A DNA stretch of 64,000 nt from Variovorax sp. GTDB taxonomy: Bacteria > Pseudomonadota > Gammaproteobacteria > Burkholderiales > Burkholderiaceae_C. The translations under genes and the position numbers were made by a program. Shown one piece after another: positions 57,574-64,000 of this stretch. The notes below the pieces were generated by a model. It searched no databases. It worked only from the letters and a program-made list of their open reading frames with translations, and was not told the DNA's origin. The stretch covers positions 1 through 64,000 of the forward strand of contig JAGIBP010000009.1 of assembly GCA_017744285.1 (NCBI GenBank). Reading direction: 5' to 3'. How positions within the stretch are numbered: position 1 is the first letter of the stretch; each line of letters opens with the position of its first letter.

Positions 57574-58778
57574 AGATCATCGAGGCCATCGGCGCGCAGG
57601 CCGGGGAGGCACGTTCGTGGCGGCGCGATATCCATGCGCATCCCGAGCTGGCATTCCAGGAGCAGCGCACCTCCGACCTGGTGGCCCGGCTACTCACCGA
57701 GTGGGGCATTCCAGTGCATCGCGGATGGGCTGGAACGGGCGTGGTCGGGGTCGTGCACGGGCGAGATGGCGGCGCCTGCGGCCGGGCGCTGGGATTGCGC
57801 GCCGACATGGACGCACTGCCCTTGCAGGAGCAGAACGATTTCGCGCACGCGAGCCGTCATGCGGGCCGGATGCACGCGTGCGGCCACGACGGCCACACGG
57901 CCATGCTGTTGGCGGCGGCGCGCCATCTCGCCGGGCACCGCGATTTCGATGGCACGGTCTACCTGATCTTCCAGCCGGCCGAAGAGGACGGCGGCGGCGC
58001 GGGCATGATGGTCAAGGAAGGGCTGTTCGATCGCTTCCCGATGGAAGCAGTCTTCGGCATCCACAACTGGCCTGGCGGCGCGGTGGGCACCTTTGCCGTC
58101 AGCAGCGGCCCCGTGATGGCCTCGTCCAACGATTTCCGCATCGTCGTTCGCGGGCGAGGCAGCCACGCCGCGATGCCGCACAACGGCGTCGATCCGATCG
58201 CTGTGGCTTGCCAGTTGTTCTCGGCGCTCCAGACCATCGTTTCGCGCAACCTCAAGCCCATCGAGGCTGGCGTGATCTCCGTGACCATGTTCCACGCGGG
58301 TGAGGCCACCAATGTGCTGCCCGATGCCTGCGAGCTGCAGGGAACGGTGCGCACGTTCACGCTGGAAGCGCTCGACCTCATCGAGCGGCGCATGCGCGAG
58401 ATCACCGAGAGCACCTGCGCGGCCTTTGGCGCGCGCAGCGAGTTCACCTTCCGGCGCAAATATCCGCCGACGATCAACTCGGCGCGCGAGGCGGCCTTCG
58501 TGCGCGAGGTCATGGCCGAGATCGTGGGGCCTGAACAAGTGCGGGAGCAGGAACCGACCATGGGTGCCGAAGACTTCGCGTTCATGCTGCAGGCCAGTCC
58601 GGGCGCCTATGCCTTCATCTCGAACGGTGATGGCGGGCACCGGGAGATGGGGCACGGTGGCGGCCCCTGCAACCTGCACAACCCCAGCTACGACTTCAAC
58701 GACGAACTGCTGCCGCTCGGGGCGACCTTCTGGGTTCGGCTGGCGCAGCGATGGCTGCAGTCGCGACTGGAGCGGTGA
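57570..58778 (+). CDS. M20-family amidohydrolase
   Basis: The 402-residue protein has the M20 peptidase/amidohydrolase layout: metal site MHACGHDGHTAMLLAAA (about 98-114), catalytic EE in IFQPAEEDGGG, a lid domain at about 180-290 (GSHAAMPHNGVDPI) and a final metal His region. Relatives cleave N-acyl-amino acids such as hippurate or auxin conjugates. It should release an amine or amino acid from an amide. It is the last gene of the island operon and converges with the antitoxin gene. Confidence 0.92.
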   Translation: MKIIEAIGAQAGEARSWRRDIHAHPELAFQEQRTSDLVARLLTEWGIPVHRGWAGTGVVGVVHGRDGGACGRALGLRADMDALPLQEQNDFAHASRHAGRMHACGHDGHTAMLLAAARHLAGHRDFDGTVYLIFQPAEEDGGGAGMMVKEGLFDRFPMEAVFGIHNWPGGAVGTFAVSSGPVMASSNDFRIVVRGRGSHAAMPHNGVDPIAVACQLFSALQTIVSRNLKPIEAGVISVTMFHAGEATNVLPDACELQGTVRTFTLEALDLIERRMREITESTCAAFGARSEFTFRRKYPPTINSAREAAFVREVMAEIVGPEQVREQEPTMGAEDFAFMLQASPGAYAFISNGDGGHREMGHGGGPCNLHNPSYDFNDELLPLGATFWVRLAQRWLQSRLER

Positions 58779-58820
58779 CCACCGGCTGCTCCGGCAGCCC
58801 GTCGAACGACCCGGCGCGTT

Positions 58821-59195
58821 TCACCTCTTGGTGGCCTTGCCGCCGGCGGCGCGCACGGCCGCCTTGCCCAGTTCGGCCGGCGACATCGCGAAGGCGTCTT
58901 CCATGGCCTGGGCCGCCGCGTCGCCCTGCATGCGGGCGAACATGTCATCGAACTGCTGCGTCAGCGCATCCAGGTCGGGTTCGGCCGCCTGTTCGAGCGC
59001 GAGGTAGCGGTCGATCGACATCAGCACCATGGCCGGCTCGTCGTGGCGGGTGACGACCACGGCGCCGTGCGTCATGACCGCGCTGGTCACCTTCTGCATG
59101 CCCGCCACCAGCTTGGTGGCCGAGACGGCAGGCAGGCCGCGCGTGAAACGGTCGATGGCCTCGGGGCGCGAAATGGTCGATGGCGTGGTGGACAT
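58821..59195 (-). CDS. Phd/YefM-family antitoxin
   Basis: The 124-residue protein has a Phd/YefM N-terminal DNA-binding half (about 18-75, LPAVSATKLVAGM; HGAVVVTRHDEPAMVLMSIDRY) and a helical C-terminal half for toxin neutralisation (LDALTQQFDDMFARMQGDAA; MSPAELGKAAVRAAGG). No toxin gene follows it: the next 42 bases end at the stop of the convergent amidohydrolase gene. The zeta-like kinase on the same strand 13.5 kb downstream is a candidate partner separated by the catabolic island. Confidence 0.82.
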   Translation of the reverse strand: MSTTPSTISRPEAIDRFTRGLPAVSATKLVAGMQKVTSAVMTHGAVVVTRHDEPAMVLMSIDRYLALEQAAEPDLDALTQQFDDMFARMQGDAAAQAMEDAFAMSPAELGKAAVRAAGGKATKR

Positions 59196-59263
59196 GAGAA
59201 GCTCCGGGGAATCCCTGTTTTTCCTAATTTGGGTATTTTAGGTATTTTCCAAGGATCCTGCCA

Positions 59264-59614
59264 TCAACCCTTGCGCGGCGGCAGGCGCTTCAGCACCGCG
59301 GCCGCGGCGCGCCGGTAGGTGCGGATCATCACGGCCAGGCCGGCGAGGGCGAAGACCGACAGGGCCGCGAATGCGGCGTTGAACACCATCGGGATGCCGT
59401 CGTTGTAGGTCAGCACGGCCAGCACCAGCGAGCCCAGGAAGAGGCCGCCCCAGCGCAGGATGTACATGTCCATGTACGTCTTGAGCCAGAGGTCGTTGCG
59501 GTAGACGATGTCCTCGGCCTCGCGGGCATCGGCATCGGTCGGGATGCGTTCGAGCATGCCGCTGGGCGACCAGAAGCGGCTCCAGATCGAGCGCGTGGGG
59601 GAGGGCGCTTGCAT
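59264..59614 (-). CDS. Small membrane protein of unknown function
   Basis: The 116-residue protein is not recognised. It has two hydrophobic segments, at about 53-70 (WGGLFLGSLVLAVLTYN) and 77-96 (VFNAAFAALSVFALAGLAVMI). Charged tails (RIPTDADAREAEDIVYRNDLW before, RTYRRAAAAVLKRLPPRKG after) suggest that both ends are cytoplasmic. It lies 3 bases after the LysE-family gene on the same strand, so cotranscription and a helper role in export are possible. Confidence 0.6.
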   Translation of the reverse strand: MQAPSPTRSIWSRFWSPSGMLERIPTDADAREAEDIVYRNDLWLKTYMDMYILRWGGLFLGSLVLAVLTYNDGIPMVFNAAFAALSVFALAGLAVMIRTYRRAAAAVLKRLPPRKG

Positions 59615-59617
59615 CGG

Positions 59618-60229
59618 TCAGCCGCGCAGGGGCAGCGCGACCCCGATGGCGACGAACACGCCGCCGCAGGCGCGGTTGAAGCGCCGTCCCGTCCTGCGCA
59701 GCCAGGGGCTGATCCGATGCGCCATGCTGGCAATGAAGAGTTCGGTCGCGATCTCGATCGCCGCGAAGGTGCCGGCCAGCACCAGGAACTGCACCCACAG
59801 GCTGCGCGCGGGATCGATGAACTGAGGCAGGAAGGCGGCGAAGAACAGGATGCCCTTGGGGTTCGTGAGCGCGGACAGCGCGCCCTGGCGGAACAGCGAG
59901 CGGCCGCGCGCGGACACGGCAGGCGCCGGCGCCTCGATCCCGATCGGCGGCGCGCGCCAGACCTGGATCCCGAGCCAGACGAGGTAGGCGCCGCCGAGCC
60001 ACTTGAGCACCGTGAGCCAGGCCAGCGATGCCTTGAGCAGCGCGCCGATGCCGAACATCGACAGCGCGATGACGATGACGAACCCGAGCGCGCCGCCGGA
60101 AATCGTGTAGAGCGTCTTGCGCCGTCCGTGCAACGCGCCGTGCGTCAGCGCCAGCAGGCCGTTGGGGCCGGGCGACAGCGACAGGCCGATGGCCGCCAGC
60201 AGGTAGATGAGCCAGGTGTGGAGATTCAT
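59618..60229 (-). CDS. LysE/RhtB-family exporter
   Basis: The 203-residue inner membrane protein has about six hydrophobic segments, the LysE motif LSLSPGPNGLLALTHGALHG at the N-terminus and TNPKGILFFAAFLPQFID in the second half. Members export amino acids or their analogues, such as threonine, homoserine or lysine. The ligand is unknown. It is followed directly by the small membrane protein gene. Confidence 0.9.
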   Translation of the reverse strand: MNLHTWLIYLLAAIGLSLSPGPNGLLALTHGALHGRRKTLYTISGGALGFVIVIALSMFGIGALLKASLAWLTVLKWLGGAYLVWLGIQVWRAPPIGIEAPAPAVSARGRSLFRQGALSALTNPKGILFFAAFLPQFIDPARSLWVQFLVLAGTFAAIEIATELFIASMAHRISPWLRRTGRRFNRACGGVFVAIGVALPLRG

Positions 60230-60299
60230 GGTCCCGAATGCTCGCGGGCATGGCGCAGGCGGTCAAGCGCCGCCCGCCTGCGCGCAGGGGCGTGCCGCC

Positions 60300-60414
60300 T
60301 TAAGTGTCATTTAAGAAATGCGCAGGACACTTCGATCCGGCGGCCCTGCTTCTTCTCTCCCCCTCCCTCCTCCATGAAGGGCTGCCCTTCACCCGCTTCG
60401 GCGGGCTTTTTTTT
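60300..60414 (+). ncRNA. Candidate small RNA with anti-Shine-Dalgarno tract
   Basis: In the 194-base gap between two leftward genes the plus strand shows three stems. AAGTGTC/GACACTT (60302-60332) comes first. After a single-stranded pyrimidine tract containing CCCCCTCCCTCCTCC, TGAAGGG-CTG-CCCTTCA (60375-60391) follows, then an intrinsic terminator. The tract is complementary to Shine-Dalgarno sequences, as in the CcsR/cuckoo-type sRNAs of alpha- and betaproteobacteria. No open frame or plus-strand gene feeds this terminator. The 5' end and promoter are not defined. Confidence 0.5.
60392..60414 (+). terminator. Rho-independent terminator, plus strand
   Basis: CCCGC-TTCG-GCGGG with a stable TTCG tetraloop is followed by C and eight T. 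It works only for rightward transcription, yet the genes on both sides run leftward, which is the main argument for an orphan RNA ending here. Confidence 0.75.
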
Positions 60415-60423
60415 GCGTGGCGT

Positions 60424-62055
60424 TCAGCGCTTCGCCGCGAACTGGTAGCCCACCCGCCGCGTCGGCGTGAGCGCCCCGAAGCTCGGCCAGGCCAGCAGCA
60501 CGCCCTGATGGCCGAGCGTGCGCTGGAAATCGCGCAGGCTGTCCGCGTCGGCGCGCACCGAGCGCAAGGGCTGCCTGCGCGCCAGCGCGAAGGCGGCCAG
60601 CGTGCCCGAGGCCTCGCCGATGCTCCATTCGGTCGCGTGCTCGCGGTACGCGCCGTTGGTGATCCGCGTGCAGCCCAGGTTCTTGCAGGCCGGCAGCAGG
60701 TTCTCGACCCGCACCGGCAGCAGCGCCCCGAGCGGAATCCGGAAGGGGAACGCGTCGATGTCGACGGTGTTGCGTCCCCGCGTGCTCGGGTGCAGGTCGA
60801 TCCGATAGGCCCCGATGCCCACGCTGTCCTCGAACGGCTCGGCCGCATCCGCACCCGGCCGCGCCGCCACCCCGATGTGCTGCTCGAGCACCGTGAACTC
60901 CGCGCGGATGCGCCGGCCTTCGCGGTAGTAGGCCTGCTTGGCGAGGCCGTCGGACGTGCCCAGCACATCGCCTCGCAGGCGCAGGCCCGGATAGCCCTGG
61001 CCGCCGTCGTGGCGCGGCGCTTCCGTCTGCATCCAGTAGAAGAAGGCCAGGCTCAGCGCGCGCGCTTCGTCCAGCGCGCTCGCCTGCTCCTGCGGCGAGA
61101 CGCCGACCACGGGCTTCTCCCAGTAGTCCATCTGGGGCCAGTTGGCGAGCGTGATGTCGCTCGCGTAGCTGCCCGGCCGGAAGTTGCGCCGGTAGGCGAT
61201 GCGCCGCGCATGCCAGAGGTCATAAAGCGACTCGGCGTCGGTCGGCCCCACGAACAGCGGGCGCTCCCGCGGCTCGTGGGTCACGAAGTCGCTCAACGTC
61301 CAGCTCAGCTGCGGGCCGGGCCAGCAGTCGAGCTGCAGCGTCCGCAGGCGGTCGTAGTCGCGCGGCTTCTCGATCGTGTGGTCCTCGCCCGGCAGGTAAT
61401 CCGCCGCCAGGCACCAGGTGATGGCCTGCTGGTCGAAGGGGTCGGCCTCGGGCAGCGCGTGCGGTTCGTTCGTCTGCGCCTGCGCCTCCGCGCCGACGAC
61501 ATGCTCGGCGCCGGCCAGGTCGAGCAGGTCGCCGATCTCGGTGGCGTCGATGAAGACCCGCGCGGTCAGCACCTTGTCGACTTGCGCCTCGAGGTCCCGC
61601 AGCTGCACGGCACGCACGTGGTCGCCATGGGTCTCCACCTTCGAGGTCCGATGCCGGCGCAGCACCTGGAGCCGTCCCGAGGCCACGTGCGGCGCGAGCA
61701 GTTCGTCGATGACCTTCACCGCCACCCAGGGCTCATGGCAGAGCGAGCTGACGTTCCCCTGGCCCGGATTGAGCCGCACCCGCGTCCGCGCGGCGTCCGT
61801 CAGCGGAAGGTGCCTGCGGTAATAGGCACGGATGGCCTCGCGGAAATCTGCGTAGCTCTGCGATGCCGTGAGATGCTCGATCCACGGGTGTTCGTCGGGC
61901 GGCACGCCCTGCGCCGTGAGCTGGCCGCCGAGCCAGTCCAGCTCTTCCACCAGGACCACCTGCGCGCCCATCCGGGCGGCGGCCAGCGCCGCGGAAACGC
62001 CGCCCAGCCCGCCGCCGATGATCGCGACATCCGTCGCCAGTTCCTTGATCGCCAT
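60424..62055 (-). CDS. FAD-dependent oxidoreductase
   Basis: The 543-residue protein has an N-terminal FAD-binding Rossmann motif (DVAIIGGGLGGVSAALAAARMGA, quoted in part: IIGGGLGGVSAALAAARMG) and an FAD_oxidored-type body with DATEIGDLLDLAG and NLLPACKNLGCTRITNG. This family is found in degradation clusters, but the reaction is mostly unknown. It starts 9 bases after the Bug receptor gene, so the receptor's ligand or a product is the likely substrate. Confidence 0.82.
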   Translation of the reverse strand: MAIKELATDVAIIGGGLGGVSAALAAARMGAQVVLVEELDWLGGQLTAQGVPPDEHPWIEHLTASQSYADFREAIRAYYRRHLPLTDAARTRVRLNPGQGNVSSLCHEPWVAVKVIDELLAPHVASGRLQVLRRHRTSKVETHGDHVRAVQLRDLEAQVDKVLTARVFIDATEIGDLLDLAGAEHVVGAEAQAQTNEPHALPEADPFDQQAITWCLAADYLPGEDHTIEKPRDYDRLRTLQLDCWPGPQLSWTLSDFVTHEPRERPLFVGPTDAESLYDLWHARRIAYRRNFRPGSYASDITLANWPQMDYWEKPVVGVSPQEQASALDEARALSLAFFYWMQTEAPRHDGGQGYPGLRLRGDVLGTSDGLAKQAYYREGRRIRAEFTVLEQHIGVAARPGADAAEPFEDSVGIGAYRIDLHPSTRGRNTVDIDAFPFRIPLGALLPVRVENLLPACKNLGCTRITNGAYREHATEWSIGEASGTLAAFALARRQPLRSVRADADSLRDFQRTLGHQGVLLAWPSFGALTPTRRVGYQFAAKR

Positions 62056-62063
62056 GCGCCGGC

Positions 62064-63044
62064 TCAGTCCGCCTTGATGCCCAGCTTGCGGATGGCCTCG
62101 CCATAGCGTCGGGTGTCGCTGGCAATGAGCCGGCCGAAGTCCGCGGGGCTGCCCGTGCCCGCCTCGATGCCCAGGGCCTGGAGCCGGGCCTGGGTGTCGG
62201 GGTCGTTCAAAAGGGCATTGATGTCCTTGTTGAGCCGCGCGATCACCGGCTGCGGCGTGCCGGCCGGCGCCAGGACGCCGAACCAGCCGGTCACCTCGAA
62301 GCCGGCAATGCCCTGTTCGGCGACCGTGGGCACCTCCGGCAGCACGCTGGAGCGCGCCGGGGTCGTCACCGCGATCGGGACCAGCTTGCCCGACTTGATG
62401 TGCGGCAGCGCGCTCGACGGAATGTCGAAGCCCAGGTCCACCTCGCCCGACAACAGCGCGGTGAGCGCCGGGCCCGACCCCTTGTAGGGCACCATGACCA
62501 TGTCGATCTTCGCGTCGTTCTTCAGGAACTCGGCGGCCAGGCTGGTGGTCGTCGCGCCGCCGCCGCCGGCCGCGTAGTTGAGCTTGCCGGGGTTCTTGCG
62601 CGCGGCATCGATCACGTCCTTGAGCTTGCGCAAGGGCCCGCTGGCCGGCGCCACGATCACCACCGGGGAGGCGCCGAGCTTGGCCACGGGCTCGAAGCTC
62701 TTCTGCGGGTCGTAGCTGAGCTTGGGGTAGAGCGCGCCGCTGCCCGCGTGCCCGCTGGTGACCAGCAGCAGGGTGTGGCCGTCGGGCTTGGCCGCGGCGA
62801 CCGCGGCGGTCGCGATGGTGGCGCCCGCGCCGGGCTTGTTGTCGACGACCACCGGCTGGCCGAGCGAATCGCCGAGCTTCTGCGCCACGAGGCGCGCGAG
62901 GATGTCGGCGGAGCCGCCGGGCGCGAAGCCGACCACCAGGGTGACGGGCTTGGCCGGATAGGTTTGCGCCTGGGCGACGGACAGTGCCAGCGCGGCACCG
63001 GCGATCAGCAGGCCTTTGAGAAGGGGGCGGAGGGTCAGGGGCAT
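62064..63044 (-). CDS. Bug/TctC-family periplasmic solute receptor
   Basis: The 326-residue protein has a signal peptide (LLKGLLIAGAALALSVAQAQ, cleaved near 27) and the Bug motifs VVGFAPGGSADILARLVA and NKPGAGATIATAAVA. It binds a carboxylate ligand that probably feeds the FAD oxidoreductase encoded downstream. The start was set at MPLTLRP; the track start is 6 codons earlier. It is divergent from a LysR gene, its likely regulator. Confidence 0.9.
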   Translation of the reverse strand: MPLTLRPLLKGLLIAGAALALSVAQAQTYPAKPVTLVVGFAPGGSADILARLVAQKLGDSLGQPVVVDNKPGAGATIATAAVAAAKPDGHTLLLVTSGHAGSGALYPKLSYDPQKSFEPVAKLGASPVVIVAPASGPLRKLKDVIDAARKNPGKLNYAAGGGGATTTSLAAEFLKNDAKIDMVMVPYKGSGPALTALLSGEVDLGFDIPSSALPHIKSGKLVPIAVTTPARSSVLPEVPTVAEQGIAGFEVTGWFGVLAPAGTPQPVIARLNKDINALLNDPDTQARLQALGIEAGTGSPADFGRLIASDTRRYGEAIRKLGIKAD

Positions 63045-63129
63045 CGGTTGTCTCTTGTGCATCGAAAGATCCTCCGGATGCTAGGAAGGCGCGCCGCCGC
63101 GGTCCAATACCAATGCGGGCGGGGGCTAT

Positions 63130-63140
63130 AACATCGTGTT
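63130..63140. promoter_or_regulatory. LysR operator candidate
   Basis: AACA-TCG-TGTT is a short perfect inverted repeat within the AT-richer TATAACATCGTGTTCTAGATA, in the 116-base gap between the Bug receptor gene and the divergent LysR gene. It has the general look of a LysR recognition site. Confidence 0.35.
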
Positions 63141-63160
63141 CTAGATACAGCCCCATCCGC

Positions 63161-64000
63161 ATGAATCTCCGCCAGATCGAAGTCTTTCGCGCGGTCATGT
63201 CGACCGGCTCCACCACCAACGCGGCGCGGCTGCTGCATGTCTCGCAGCCGGGGATCAGCCGGCTGATCCGGCACCTCGAGCTCCAGCTGGGCGTGCCGCT
63301 CTTCGAGCGGCGCAATGCGCGCCTCATCCCGACGCCCGAGGCGCATGCGCTGCACGCGGAGGTCGAGAAGGTCTATCGCGGCGTGCAGCATGTCCAGAAT
63401 GTCGCGGCGCACCTGCGCTTCGGCGACCATGGCACGCTTCGGGTGCTGTCCAGCGCCAACACGGGGCTGCAGCTGGTGCCCCGCGCCACCGCGAAGCTGC
63501 TGCAGCGCTTCGCCCATGCCAAGGTCTTCTTCGAATCGCTACCCACGCGCGAGATCGTGCAGACGCTGGTGGCGGAAGAGGCGGACGTGGCGATCTCCAG
63601 CGCGCCGCTGGACCACCCGGTGCTCGACGTGCGCGAGATCGGCCGCTGGAACCTGCTGTGCGCGGTGCCCCAGGGGCATCCGCTGCTCGCGGGCGGAAAG
63701 TTCAAACTCGAGGACGCGCTGCGGCAGCGCCTGATCGTCTACAGCCCGGAGGCGCCCCAGAGCCGCGTCATCGATGCCTGGCTCGCGAAGTTCGGCATCG
63801 CGCGCCAGGTGGCGGTGGAGGTGCGCTCGGGCTATGCGGCCTGCGCCATGGCGGCCAGCGGGGCGGGCGTGGCGTTCGTCGACGAGTTCTCGGCCCGCGC
63901 GCACCGGGCACAGGACCTCGCGCTGCTGCGGATCCCGAGGGCGCCGAGCTTCGCCATCTACAGCGTCACCAACGTCAATCGACCGACCTCGCAACTGGGC
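63161..64000 (+). CDS. LysR-family transcriptional regulator (3' end beyond window)
   Basis: The 280 visible codons run open to the window edge. The N-terminal winged helix-turn-helix is clear (NLRQIEVFRAVMSTGSTTNA; LHVSQPGISRLIRHLE), followed by the two-lobe periplasmic-binding-protein-like effector domain (from about 92). Typical length is about 300 residues, so only the last few codons are missing. It should regulate the divergent Bug-FAD oxidoreductase pair. Confidence 0.9.
   Translation, partial: MNLRQIEVFRAVMSTGSTTNAARLLHVSQPGISRLIRHLELQLGVPLFERRNARLIPTPEAHALHAEVEKVYRGVQHVQNVAAHLRFGDHGTLRVLSSANTGLQLVPRATAKLLQRFAHAKVFFESLPTREIVQTLVAEEADVAISSAPLDHPVLDVREIGRWNLLCAVPQGHPLLAGGKFKLEDALRQRLIVYSPEAPQSRVIDAWLAKFGIARQVAVEVRSGYAACAMAASGAGVAFVDEFSARAHRAQDLALLRIPRAPSFAIYSVTNVNRPTSQLG

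Noticed and set aside
60304-62106. 600-codon plus-strand ORF through the sRNA candidate and FAD oxidoreductase
   Set aside because: It is a shadow of the minus-strand oxidoreductase; its first codons overlap the terminator hairpin.

Overview
The window is about 64 kb of very GC-rich, densely coded DNA from a soil-type betaproteobacterium, most likely Comamonadaceae and Variovorax-like. This is inferred from three Bug/TctC solute receptors each tied to catabolic genes, IclR/LysR/TetR-controlled degradation operons, a TIGR04325 methyltransferase, a two-domain META lipoprotein-like gene and strong third-position GC bias. That bias also produces very long antisense ORFs, which were ignored. I saw no rRNA, tRNA, CRISPR array or complete insertion sequence.

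Region 1 (1-13 kb) is signalling. It holds a TPP enzyme, a dual-specificity-type phosphatase, a stand-alone CheB with a zinc-ribbon tail, and a 1540-residue CheB-CheR-PAS-histidine kinase-receiver protein. Next comes a small sigma-54 module: a CBS-pair protein, an NtrC-type regulator, a kinase remnant consisting of a membrane anchor plus HisKA only, and a divergent RpoN paralogue with a near-perfect -24/-12 element right at its start codon. A TraR/DksA protein follows.

Region 2 (13-31.8 kb) is housekeeping and envelope: glutamine-dependent NAD synthetase, a GT4 glycosyltransferase, a UdgX-type uracil-DNA glycosylase, a flavodoxin-fold protein, GAF and YihY proteins, an NlpD-like degenerate M23 lipoprotein, a LuxR-type response regulator and several unknowns. 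Acetoacetyl-CoA synthetase with a Bug receptor, a Crp-type regulator, methyltransferases and an atypical SDR complete it.

Region 3 (31.9-43.6 kb) is carbon metabolism: a three-gene 2-oxoacid:ferredoxin/NADP oxidoreductase (korC-korA-korB type), a CBS protein, then a leftward five-gene acid-degradation operon (Bug receptor, amidohydrolase, acyl-CoA ligase, acyl-CoA dehydrogenase, alpha/beta hydrolase) controlled by a divergent IclR protein.

Region 4 (43.6-59.2 kb) is the accessory part. At its left edge lie a decayed type VI secretion tssL pseudogene and a zeta-toxin-like kinase. Then comes a self-contained catabolic island: a TetR regulator, a NIPSNAP protein, L-serine dehydratase, a four-gene ABC importer, a three-subunit molybdenum hydroxylase, a beta-hydroxyacid dehydrogenase, CoxG and an M20 amidohydrolase. 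Three palindromic sites sharing TGACGA precede its two rightward transcription units. At its right edge is a Phd/YefM antitoxin on the same strand as the zeta-like gene, suggesting that the island split a toxin-antitoxin pair. The substrate of the island is unknown; the gene set recalls N-heterocycle or acyl-amino-acid breakdown.

Region 5 (59.2-64 kb) has a small membrane protein, a LysE exporter, an orphan plus-strand small-RNA candidate with an anti-Shine-Dalgarno tract and intrinsic terminator, an FAD oxidoreductase, a third Bug receptor and a LysR regulator cut by the window end.
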